DNA of 5,276 bases from Bacillota bacterium. GTDB taxonomy: Bacteria > Bacillota > Sulfobacillia > JAJZYS01 > JAJYTV01. Shown one piece after another: positions 1-5,276 of this stretch; positions within the stretch are counted from its first letter, which is position 1, and every line of letters starts with the position of its first letter. Made by a program: the position numbers and the translations under genes. The stretch spans positions 1-5,276 of the forward strand of contig JAJZIE010000184.1 in NCBI GenBank assembly GCA_021810725.1. Reading direction: 5' to 3'. The notes under the pieces are model-generated. The model searched no databases, was not told where the DNA came from, and saw only the letters and a list, made by a program, of their open reading frames with translations.

Positions 1-1
1 A

Positions 2-769
2 CTCGCCCGCTTCGGCGAGATCTTCGTCCAGGACGCCTTCGGCGCGGTGCACCGCGCCCACGCCTCGACGCACGCGATCACCGGCATCCTGCCGAGCTAT
101 GCCGGCCTGCTGGTGGAGCGGGAGGTGCACGCGCTCGACCTCCTGATGAACGGAACCGAGCAGCCGTTCGTGCTGATCCTGGGCGGCGCCAAGATCGCGG
201 ACAAGATCGGTGTCATTGAACACCTCGCGCAGCAGGCGCAGGACGTGCTGATCGGCGGCGCGCTCGGCAACACGTTCCTCGAGGCGCGCGGCGTGCCGAT
301 CGGCCGCTCGCTCGCCGAATCCGGCGAGCTCGACGTGGCGCGAGGACTGATGCGCCGCTTCCAGGGGCGCTTCCACCTGCCGATCGACGTGGTGGCCACC
401 CGGGCGATCACGGAACCGGGCCGCGCCGTCAACGTCGAGGAGGTCGGGTCGGACGAGATGATCGTCGACATCGGCCCGGCGACGCAGGCGGCCTACCGCG
501 ATATCGTGCTCGGCGGAAAGCGCGTGTTCTGGAACGGCCCCCTTGGACTCTACGAACGCGCGGCGTTCGCCGAGGGCACGATCGCCGTCGCCAAGGCGGT
601 GGCGGAGTGCCCCGGATACACGGTGGTTGGCGGGGGCGACTCCGCGGCGGCTCTGGCCGCGTCCGGCCTGTCGGAGCGGGTCGGCCACGTCTCGACCGGC
701 GGCGGGGCGTCGCTCGAGTTCCTGGAAGGTAGGGTCCTCCCCGGCATCGAAGGCCTCCTGGAGAGCTGA
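2..769 (+). CDS. pgk: Phosphoglycerate kinase, partial (N-terminus outside window)
   Basis: Cytosolic glycolytic enzyme that transfers the phosphate of 1,3-bisphosphoglycerate to ADP, making ATP and 3-phosphoglycerate. The reading frame is open from base 2 and ends at TGA 767-769. The 255 visible residues cover the end of the N-terminal domain and all of the nucleotide-binding domain. About 140 residues are missing, against a usual length near 395. Visible family motifs, in order (numbered from the first visible residue): DAFGAVHRAH (11-20), which carries substrate-binding Arg/His; LGGAKIADKIGV (60-71); the GGALGNTFLEARG segment (85-97); DIGPAT (156-161); WNGPLG (177-182); GGGDSAA (210-216), the nucleotide-binding glycine loop; and STGGGASLEFLEG (231-243). 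Small departures from consensus are FVQDAFG for FVNDAFG and GGALGNTF for GGGMANTF. The gene is followed after 1 nt by tpiA, consistent with a gap-pgk-tpiA operon whose upstream part is not seen. The internal GTG at 47 is a valine codon, not a start. Confidence 0.98.
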   Translation, partial: LARFGEIFVQDAFGAVHRAHASTHAITGILPSYAGLLVEREVHALDLLMNGTEQPFVLILGGAKIADKIGVIEHLAQQAQDVLIGGALGNTFLEARGVPIGRSLAESGELDVARGLMRRFQGRFHLPIDVVATRAITEPGRAVNVEEVGSDEMIVDIGPATQAAYRDIVLGGKRVFWNGPLGLYERAAFAEGTIAVAKAVAECPGYTVVGGGDSAAALAASGLSERVGHVSTGGGASLEFLEGRVLPGIEGLLES

Positions 770-770
770 G

Positions 771-1511
771 ATGCCGATTCTCGCCGCCAACTGGAAGATG
801 TACAAGACGGTGGCCGAAGCCGAGGTGTGGCTCGGGGCGGTCGCGGGGAGACCCGAGCTCGAGCTGGCCGAAGTCGTCGTCTTTCCGCCGCTGACGGCCC
901 TGCATGTCTTGCGGGGCAGCGGACTGGGACTCGGTGCCCAGGACGTGGGCTGGGCGACGGAGGGCGCCTTTACGGGCATGGTGTCGGCGCCGCAGCTGCG
1001 CGACGCCGGCTGCGCCTATGCGCTGGTCGCGCATTCGGAGCGGCGCCGCTACGCCGGCGAGGACGACCGGATGGCGGCGCGCAAGATCGCGGCGCTCTGG
1101 CAGGCGGGCCTGACCCCTGTGTACTGCGTCGGCGAGGACGCGGCGGAACGTGCGGCGGGCCAGGGGGAGGCGCGGCTGCGCCTTCAGGTCGACACGGTGC
1201 TTGACAGCCTTGGGGACGAGCTCGGCGGACGGCTTGTGATCGCCTACGAACCGGTCTGGGCCATCGGCAGCGGCACGCCCGCGACGGCCGAGCAGGCGGG
1301 CGAGGCCCTGGCGCTCATCCGCGAGCGCGTCGTAGGCCGCTGCGGCGGCGCGGCGGCTGCCCGGCTCTCGCTGCTCTACGGGGGCTCCACCTCGCCCGCA
1401 AGCGCCGGAGGCTTCATGGAGCAGCCGATCATCGACGGGCTGCTCGTCGGATCCGCGTCTCTCGATGCGAACTCTTTCCTTGCCATGCTGGAGGTGATGG
1501 TGCATGCGTGA
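771..1511 (+). CDS. tpiA: Triosephosphate isomerase
   Basis: Cytosolic enzyme of glycolysis and gluconeogenesis that interconverts dihydroxyacetone phosphate and glyceraldehyde 3-phosphate. The protein is 246 residues, normal for this single-domain TIM barrel (about 250). Catalytic residues are visible: Asn7 and Lys9 in AANWKMYK, the electrophile His88 in AHSERRRY, and the base Glu160 in AYEPVWAIGSG, followed by the flexible loop 6. The phosphate-binding strands LLYGGSTSP (201-209) and DGLLVGSASL (222-231) are also present. The usual GHSERR reads AHSERR here, and the loop-6 GTG is GSG; both are mild variants. ATG 771 is chosen because the protein then begins exactly at the usual PxxxxNWKM start. 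GGAG at 760-763, inside the last codons of pgk, lies 7 nt upstream of it. The frame stays open further upstream, but that stretch is pgk read in another frame. The start lies 1 nt after the pgk stop and the end overlaps gpmI by 8 nt, so translation is probably coupled on both sides. Confidence 0.98.
   Translation: MPILAANWKMYKTVAEAEVWLGAVAGRPELELAEVVVFPPLTALHVLRGSGLGLGAQDVGWATEGAFTGMVSAPQLRDAGCAYALVAHSERRRYAGEDDRMAARKIAALWQAGLTPVYCVGEDAAERAAGQGEARLRLQVDTVLDSLGDELGGRLVIAYEPVWAIGSGTPATAEQAGEALALIRERVVGRCGGAAAARLSLLYGGSTSPASAGGFMEQPIIDGLLVGSASLDANSFLAMLEVMVHA
1490..1498 (+). promoter_or_regulatory. Strong ribosome binding site for gpmI inside tpiA
   Basis: GGAGGTGAT is a nine-base perfect complement to the usual 3' end of bacterial 16S rRNA. 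It lies in the last codons of tpiA, with its GGAGG core 9 nt before the ATG at 1504. An in-frame TGA at 1495-1497 rules out any earlier gpmI start. This fixes the start and implies efficient re-initiation by ribosomes finishing tpiA. Confidence 0.85.
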
Positions 1512-3009
1512 CGGACGACCTGCTGCGCTGATCGTGCTCGACGGCTGGGGCATCGCACCGGCCGGGCCCGGCAACGCGGTCGCCCAGGCCAAGACCCCGT
1601 ACTGGAATGCCTTGACGACACGTTGGCCGATGGCGCGCCTGCGCACCGACGGCGAGGCGGTCGGGCTGACGGACGGCCAGATGGGCAACTCCAACGTCGG
1701 CCACCTCAACATCGGGGCCGGCCGCGTCGTGTATCAGGACCTGCCGCGCATCAGCCGCGCCATCGCCCAGGGGGAGCTCGGGCGCAACCCCGTCTTCCTG
1801 GCATTGCGCGAGGCACCGCGCGTGCATCTGATGGGTCTCCTGTCGCCGGGCGGCGTGCACTCGCACGTCGACCACGCGCTGGCGCTCGTGCGTTTCCTGG
1901 CCGGCCGCGAGGTGCTGGTGCATGCGATCCTGGACGGCCGCGACGTGCCGCCGCGCAGCGCCAGGGAGTCGATCGAGCGTCTCGAGGCGGTCTGCCGCGA
2001 GACGGGGGCGCGCGTCGCGACGATCGGAGGCCGCTACTACGCCATGGACCGCGACCGGCGCTGGGACAGGGTGGAGAAGGCGTACGACGCCATCGTGCGC
2101 GGCAAGGGGCGTCGGGCCGCTTCGGCCGTCGAGGCGCTCGAGATGGCGTACCAGAATGGCGAGGACGACGAGTTCGTGGTGCCGACCCTCATCGACTGGT
2201 ACGACGGCGCGAAGGCGCAGGACCAATTCTTTTTCTGGAACTTCCGGGCCGACCGCGCGCGGGAGATCTCGCGCGCGATCGCCGATCCCTCGTTTGACGG
2301 CTTCAGGCGGCCCGAGGGGGCGTTCCGTCTCTCGGCGATGACCGAGTACGACCCCGATTTCGAGATCCCGCGGGCCTTCGGGCCGCTGGCCGTGGAGAAC
2401 ACCCTCGGCGAGGTGGTCAGCCGTGCGGGGCTCACGCAGCTGCGCATGGCCGAGACCGAGAAGTATGCGCATGTCACCTACTTCCTCAACGGCGGCCGCG
2501 AGCAGCCGTTCGCCGGCGAGGATCGGGTGCTCGTGCCGTCGCCGAAAGTGACGACCTATGACCTGCAACCGGAGATGTCGGCGGCCCCTCTGACCGCCGA
2601 GGCGGTGAAGCGTGTGCGGGAGGCCTGCCCGGACCTCCTGGTGCTCAACTACGCGAACGCCGACATGGTCGGGCACACGGGATCGATTCCGGCGGCGGTC
2701 GCCGCTGTCGAGGCGGTGGACAAGGGGCTCTCCGAGCTCGTTCCCGCCCTGCTCGGCCAGGGGGCGCAGGTGCTGGTGATCGCGGACCACGGCAACGCCG
2801 AGGAGATGATCGACGACCGCGGCGGGCCCCAGACCTCGCACAGCCGCAACCTGGTGCCCGTTCTGCTCGCGGGGGCAGCCGACGGCGAGCGCCTGCGCGA
2901 CGGCATCCTGGCGGATGTCGCCCCGACCCTGCTCCAGATTCTCGGCCTGCCCAAGCCGGACGAGATGACGGGTGAGACGCTGATCGTGAAGGAGCGTGCC
3001 TCAAGATGA
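1504..3009 (+). CDS. gpmI: 2,3-bisphosphoglycerate-independent phosphoglycerate mutase
   Basis: Converts 3-phosphoglycerate to 2-phosphoglycerate through a phosphoserine enzyme intermediate, using two Mn2+ ions. It is unrelated to the cofactor-dependent GpmA. The 501 residues match the family (about 510). It belongs to the alkaline-phosphatase superfamily, with an inserted phosphotransferase domain at roughly residues 80-300. By comparison with the Geobacillus stearothermophilus enzyme, one metal site is Asp13 (VLDGWG), nucleophile Ser63 (MGNSNVGHLNIGAGR), Asp428 and His429 (IADHGNAEEM). The other is Asp387 and His391 (NYANADMVGHTG) and His446 (TSHSRN). Substrate residues also match: His119 in GGVHSH, Arg146-Asp147 in LDGRDVPP, Arg177 and Arg183 in GRYYAMDRDRRWDRVEKAY, Arg248 and Arg251 in NFRADRAR, and Lys320 in ETEKYAHVT. 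The usual GLLSDGGVHSH reads GLLSPGGVHSH. The gene overlaps tpiA by 8 nt and eno by 4 nt. Bacillus-type iPGMs are strongly pH-sensitive through Mn2+ binding; whether that applies here is unknown. Confidence 0.98.
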   Translation: MRDGRPAALIVLDGWGIAPAGPGNAVAQAKTPYWNALTTRWPMARLRTDGEAVGLTDGQMGNSNVGHLNIGAGRVVYQDLPRISRAIAQGELGRNPVFLALREAPRVHLMGLLSPGGVHSHVDHALALVRFLAGREVLVHAILDGRDVPPRSARESIERLEAVCRETGARVATIGGRYYAMDRDRRWDRVEKAYDAIVRGKGRRAASAVEALEMAYQNGEDDEFVVPTLIDWYDGAKAQDQFFFWNFRADRAREISRAIADPSFDGFRRPEGAFRLSAMTEYDPDFEIPRAFGPLAVENTLGEVVSRAGLTQLRMAETEKYAHVTYFLNGGREQPFAGEDRVLVPSPKVTTYDLQPEMSAAPLTAEAVKRVREACPDLLVLNYANADMVGHTGSIPAAVAAVEAVDKGLSELVPALLGQGAQVLVIADHGNAEEMIDDRGGPQTSHSRNLVPVLLAGAADGERLRDGILADVAPTLLQILGLPKPDEMTGETLIVKERASR

Positions 3010-4301
3010 CCAAGATCACGGACCTGCGCGCGCGCGAAGTGCTCGATTCCCGCGGCAACCCGACGGTGGAAGTGGAGGTGCGCCTCGCGGGCGGCGCCCG
3101 CGGACGCGCGATCGTGCCCTCCGGCGCCTCGACGGGCAAGCACGAGGCGACCGAACTGAGGGATGGCGATCCCTCCCGCTACCATGGCCTCGGCGTGCGC
3201 ACGGCGGTGGCCAACGTCGAACGCCTGATCGCGCCAGAGGTGCAGGGCCTCGACGCCTTCGACCAGGTGGCCCTGGATCGCCTGCTGTTGAAGCTCGACG
3301 GCACGGAGCAGAAGTCTCGCCTCGGCGCGAACGCGATCCTCGGCGTCAGCCTGGCGGTGGCGCGCGCGGCCGCGGAAGCGGCGGGACTGCCCTTCTTCCG
3401 CTACCTCGGCGGCGTCGGCGCGAACCTCCTGCCGGTGCCGTTCATGAACGTGATCAACGGCGGCAAGCACGCCGACAACAACGTCGGCGTGCAGGAGTTC
3501 ATGCTCGCGCCGGTGGGGGCGCCGAACTTCGCCGAGGCGGTGCGCTATGGCGCCGAGGTCTACCACACGCTGAAGTCCGTGCTGAAGAAGCAGGGCCTCG
3601 GCACGGCGGTGGGCGACGAGGGGGGGTTCGCACCGGACCTGCCGAGCGACGAGGCGGCGATCGAGTTCCTCGTGCGGGCGATCGAGGCGGCGGGTCTAAG
3701 GCCGGGCGACGACGTCGCGCTTGCGATCGACTGCGCGGCCAGCGAACTGCAGCAGGACGGAGGCTACCTCCTGAACGGCCAGGTGCTGGGGCACGAGGCC
3801 GCTGTGGACCTCTACCGCCGCTGGGTCGAGACGTACCCGATCATCCTGATCGAGGACCCGTTCGGCGAGGAGGACTTCGAGGGATTCAGGCTGCTCACGC
3901 GGGCCATCGGCGACAAGGTGCAGATCGTCGGCGATGACATCTTCGTGACGCAGGAGGGGCGCCTGGCGCAGGGTATCAGCCAGGGCGCGGCCAACAGCAT
4001 CCTGATCAAGCTGAACCAGGTCGGGACGGTCACGGAGACGCTCGAGACGATGGCACTCGCGCGTCGCAGTGGCTACACCTCCTTCGTCTCGCACCGCTCC
4101 GGCGAGACCGACGACGCGTCGATCGCGCACCTCGTCGTGGCGACCGGCGCCGGCCAGATCAAGACGGGAGCTCCTGCCCGGGGCGAGCGCGTCGCCAAGT
4201 ACAACGAGCTTCTGCGCATCGCCGACGAGCTCGGCGAGTCCCAGCGCTACGCCGGTCCGCTTGTGCGCGCCGGTGCGGGGATGCTACACTCAGCCAAGTA
4301 A
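3006..4301 (+). CDS. eno: Enolase (phosphopyruvate hydratase)
   Basis: Dehydrates 2-phosphoglycerate to phosphoenolpyruvate in the cytosol, with Mg2+. In many bacteria it is also an RNA-degradosome partner and can appear at the cell surface; nothing here tests either role. The 431 residues are the normal length. The N-terminal domain opens with VLDSRGNPTVEVEV (12-25) and the mobile loop PSGASTGKHEA (38-48). In the C-terminal barrel are His155 (NGGKHADNN), Glu164 (GVQEFML), the catalytic acid Glu205 (GDEGGFAP), metal ligands Asp242 (AIDCAASE), Glu283 (LIEDPF) and Asp310 (VGDDIFVT), the catalytic base Lys335 (LIKLNQVGT), the signature SHRSGETDD (362-370) and Lys386 (QIKTGAPARG). The start ATG forms an ATGA overlap with the gpmI stop. 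AAGGAG at 2989-2994 lies 11 nt upstream, slightly far but usable, and ribosomes leaving gpmI could re-initiate directly. A candidate promoter for secG is embedded in its last codons. Confidence 0.98.
   Translation: MTKITDLRAREVLDSRGNPTVEVEVRLAGGARGRAIVPSGASTGKHEATELRDGDPSRYHGLGVRTAVANVERLIAPEVQGLDAFDQVALDRLLLKLDGTEQKSRLGANAILGVSLAVARAAAEAAGLPFFRYLGGVGANLLPVPFMNVINGGKHADNNVGVQEFMLAPVGAPNFAEAVRYGAEVYHTLKSVLKKQGLGTAVGDEGGFAPDLPSDEAAIEFLVRAIEAAGLRPGDDVALAIDCAASELQQDGGYLLNGQVLGHEAAVDLYRRWVETYPIILIEDPFGEEDFEGFRLLTRAIGDKVQIVGDDIFVTQEGRLAQGISQGAANSILIKLNQVGTVTETLETMALARRSGYTSFVSHRSGETDDASIAHLVVATGAGQIKTGAPARGERVAKYNELLRIADELGESQRYAGPLVRAGAGMLHSAK
4261..4290 (+). promoter_or_regulatory. Candidate internal promoter for secG and downstream genes
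   Basis: A possible housekeeping-sigma promoter lies in the last codons of eno. TACACT at 4285-4290 (four of six matches to TATAAT) is preceded by TG at 4282-4283, giving an extended -10 of the form TGnTACACT. A weak -35, TTGTGC (three of six), lies at 4261-4266 with an 18-nt spacer. Transcription would start near 4297 and leave a leader of about 30 nt before the secG TTG. The stretch from about 4283 to 4330 is clearly richer in A and T than the rest of the window, and the CTA and TCA codons used here are uncommon in it. This is pattern evidence only. Confidence 0.35.
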
Positions 4302-4314
4302 CGAAGATTTGGAT

Positions 4315-4319
4315 GGTGA
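4315..4319 (+). promoter_or_regulatory. Ribosome binding site that decides the secG start
   Basis: GGTGA, within GGATGGTGAG, resembles the GGAGGTGA consensus with one base changed or inserted. It lies 7 nt before TTG 4327. No comparable site precedes the other in-frame candidate, TTG 4309. This supports TTG 4327 as the initiator of secG. Confidence 0.6.
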
Positions 4320-4326
4320 GCAGTTT

Positions 4327-4554
4327 TTGAAGACCCTGGGTCTGATCGTCTACATCCTGGTAGCCGTCCTTCTGGTTGTCAGCATCCTGCTGCAGTCGGC
4401 GCGCGTCCCGGGATTCACGGGCTCCTTCGGCAGCTCGAGCGAGACCTTCTTCGGTCGACGCCGCGGCCTGGACGAGAGCCTCGCGCGCGCCACCGCCATC
4501 CTGGCCTTCGTCTTCTTCGCGCTCTCGCTCGTCCTCGCGAAGGTAGGGTTCTAG
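4327..4554 (+). CDS. secG: Protein translocase subunit SecG
   Basis: Small integral membrane subunit of the SecYEG channel, which aids SecA-driven export of proteins across the cytoplasmic membrane. From TTG 4327 the protein is 75 residues, typical for Gram-positive-type SecG (about 75-80). A first hydrophobic helix spans about residues 3-22 and is followed by the family's LLQS (21-24). The cytosolic loop holds GSFGSSSETFFGRRRGLD (32-49), matching the conserved Gly/Ser-rich and FFGxRxG-D-L region. A second helix spans about 55-72. No in-frame ATG or GTG lies between the end of eno and the first helix. TTG 4327 is preferred because MKTLGLIVYILV is a typical SecG N-terminus and GGTGA precedes it; TTG 4309 would add six residues (MDGEQF). 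The frame is open upstream only because it runs within eno. The gap after eno is 25 nt. The TTG start may keep expression below that of the glycolytic genes. Confidence 0.93.
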   Translation: MKTLGLIVYILVAVLLVVSILLQSARVPGFTGSFGSSSETFFGRRRGLDESLARATAILAFVFFALSLVLAKVGF

Positions 4555-4561
4555 CCGAGGC

Positions 4562-5266
4562 ATGCCAGAGGGCCTGCGCTGGGGGCAGGACGGTCCGGGC
4601 GTCCTGCTCGTGCATGGCTTCACGGGTACGCCGTCGGATCTCTCGTCGTTCGGCGAGCGACTGGGTGCCGCGGGCTACAGGGTCAGGGCGCCCTGGCTCG
4701 CCGGACACGGCATGGGTCCTTTCGAGCTCGCGCGTGCGACGGCCCATGCCTGGCGGCGCAGCGCCGAGATCGGCCTCATGGAGCTGGTAGAGGAAAGCCC
4801 GCATGGCGGCGTCGCCGTCTTGGGCCTCTCGCTCGGGGGTATGCTGGCGGTAGACCTCGCTGCGCGCTTTCCCGTGCGCGCGCTGGTCTGTGTTAACCCG
4901 GCTGCCGGAGTGCAGCGAAGGGCAGCCTTCGTGGCGCCGTACATCTGGCGCCTTGTCCCGTTCGTCAAGATTGGTCCCGAAGCCGAGGACCGCCTCTCCG
5001 TGCACGCCGTCGCAGAACTGGTGCGCGCGATGCGGGAGTCCGCAGGCGAAGCCCCGAAGGTGCGCGCGCCCGCGCTTGTGCTGCAGTCCCAGCACGACCC
5101 GACGGTGCGCCCCGAGGCGTCGCAGCGGCTCTTCGAGCGGTTCGGCAGTCGGGAGAAGGAGTTTGAGATGGTTCCTTCCCATGAGCACGTGCCGCGTCAC
5201 GACGCGGAGGCATTCGTAGGGCGCGTCGAAGCGTTCCTGAGCCGTCACCTGGAGGTCCGGTCGTGA
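4562..5266 (+). CDS. est: Carboxylesterase, alpha/beta-hydrolase (Est30/YvaK type)
   Basis: Probable serine esterase acting on short-chain carboxylic esters; the physiological substrate of this family is not established. The 234 residues (family about 245-250) show the alpha/beta-hydrolase pattern: oxyanion segment LLVHGFTGTP (15-24), LAGHG (46-50), nucleophile elbow GLSLGG with Ser90, acid Asp179 in LQSQHDPTVRPE, and a C-terminal His, best placed at His209 in SHEHVPRHD. A small cap region lies around residues 115-165. No signal peptide or membrane segment is visible, so the enzyme should be cytosolic. The location between secG and the next gene matches yvaK/est between secG and rnr in Bacillus. 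The start is less certain than the family assignment. ATG 4562 gives a short but plausible N-terminus 7 nt after the secG stop, but GAGG at 4557-4560 is only 1 nt away and AGGTAGGG at 4541-4548 is 13 nt away, so coupling to secG may matter. Confidence 0.9.
   Translation: MPEGLRWGQDGPGVLLVHGFTGTPSDLSSFGERLGAAGYRVRAPWLAGHGMGPFELARATAHAWRRSAEIGLMELVEESPHGGVAVLGLSLGGMLAVDLAARFPVRALVCVNPAAGVQRRAAFVAPYIWRLVPFVKIGPEAEDRLSVHAVAELVRAMRESAGEAPKVRAPALVLQSQHDPTVRPEASQRLFERFGSREKEFEMVPSHEHVPRHDAEAFVGRVEAFLSRHLEVRS
5251..5256 (+). promoter_or_regulatory. Ribosome binding site for the gene at the right edge
   Basis: GGAGGT is a perfect Shine-Dalgarno hexamer inside the last codons of the esterase gene, 6 nt before GTG 5263. 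Its quality and spacing are the main reason for calling a new gene at the window edge. Confidence 0.7.
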
Positions 5267-5276
5267 GCCGCCGCAG
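5263..5276 (+). CDS. Start of a further gene, truncated by window; probably RNase R
   Basis: Only the first 14 bases are visible: a GTG start and codons for Ser-Arg-Arg. The GTG overlaps the esterase stop in a GTGA, the same style of 4-nt overlap seen between gpmI and eno, and a perfect GGAGGT lies 6 nt upstream. The product cannot be read from the sequence. In Bacillota the gene after secG and the YvaK-type esterase is usually rnr, encoding the 3'-5' exoribonuclease RNase R, followed by smpB. That identity is inferred from synteny alone, so no symbol is assigned. Confidence 0.55.

Noticed and set aside
47..49. GTG 47 as the start of a short phosphoglycerate kinase
   Set aside because: The frame is open back to base 2 and encodes the conserved FVQDAFGA segment before it, so this is an internal valine codon of a gene cut by the window edge.
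429..1712. 427-codon open frame on the minus strand across pgk, tpiA and gpmI
   Set aside because: It spans three convincing + strand genes, and its product is low-complexity Arg/Pro/Ala typical of antisense shadows in high-GC DNA.
1429..2841. 470-codon open frame on the minus strand opposite gpmI
   Set aside because: It mirrors the GC-rich codon pattern of gpmI, which is unmistakably coding. The translated product is rich in Arg, His and Ala with no recognisable domain, and no neighbour on that strand supports it.
2649..3566. 305-codon minus-strand frame, and the 313-codon plus-strand frame at 2996-3937, overlapping eno
   Set aside because: Both are out-of-frame reads of gpmI and enolase with repetitive Arg/Gly or Ala/His composition and no domain.
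4296..4326. Rho-independent terminator between eno and secG
   Set aside because: The TTTTTG at 4324-4329 is not preceded by a GC-rich stem, and the gap is only 25 nt, so termination here is not supported.
4313..4330. Five-codon upstream ORF (ATG 4313 to TGA 4328-4330) overlapping the secG TTG
   Set aside because: The overlap is tidy, but the ORF has no ribosome binding site of its own, and a five-codon frame is expected by chance. It was considered as a leader peptide but nothing supports regulation.
4415..5248. 277-codon minus-strand frame opposite secG and the esterase
   Set aside because: It is a shadow of two recognised genes; its Arg-rich product resembles no known family.
1..5276. Novel defence, mobile or biosynthetic system
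   Set aside because: Every base except gaps of at most 25 nt belongs to recognised housekeeping genes with uniform composition. No repeats, recombinase, insertion ends, tRNA attachment site or atypical gene is visible.

Overview
The window is a compact, very GC-rich piece of a bacterial chromosome (roughly 70% G+C by eye, with third codon positions almost all G or C). All genes lie on the + strand. The order is pgk (5' end cut off by the window), tpiA, gpmI, eno, secG, a carboxylesterase gene, and the first codons of another gene. This order, the Mn-dependent cofactor-independent phosphoglycerate mutase, the strong Shine-Dalgarno sequences and a TTG start all resemble the gapA-pgk-tpiA-gpmI-eno and secG-est-rnr-smpB blocks of Bacillota. 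A high-GC member of that phylum or a relative (for example Symbiobacterium-, Thermaerobacter- or Limnochorda-like) is the best guess. This is an inference from gene order and style; no rRNA or other strict taxonomic marker is present.

Positions 2-4301 hold four successive glycolytic enzymes: phosphoglycerate kinase (partial, C-terminal 255 residues), triosephosphate isomerase, 2,3-bisphosphoglycerate-independent phosphoglycerate mutase and enolase. Together they interconvert the triose phosphates and carry 1,3-bisphosphoglycerate to phosphoenolpyruvate. The genes are almost fused: 1 nt separates pgk from tpiA, tpiA and gpmI overlap by 8 nt, and gpmI and eno overlap by 4 nt (ATGA). This points to one mRNA with coupled translation. 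All main catalytic residues expected for the visible parts are present, so these look like working housekeeping enzymes.

Positions 4302-5276 change theme. A 25-nt gap, the longest in the window, leads to secG, a small two-helix subunit of the Sec translocon, best started at a TTG codon. A candidate extended -10 promoter lies in the last codons of eno and could give secG and the genes after it their own transcription. An alpha/beta-hydrolase carboxylesterase of the Est30/YvaK type follows after 7 nt. Its stop overlaps the GTG start of a further gene that has a perfect GGAGGT ribosome binding site. By synteny that gene is probably rnr (RNase R), but only four complete codons are visible.

No RNA gene, mobile element, CRISPR array, integration site or terminator was found, and no stretch longer than 25 nt lacks a gene. 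I did not find an undescribed system. The points most worth a second look are the internal promoter and start of secG, the tight coupling of the genes, and small departures from consensus in the esterase and mutase.
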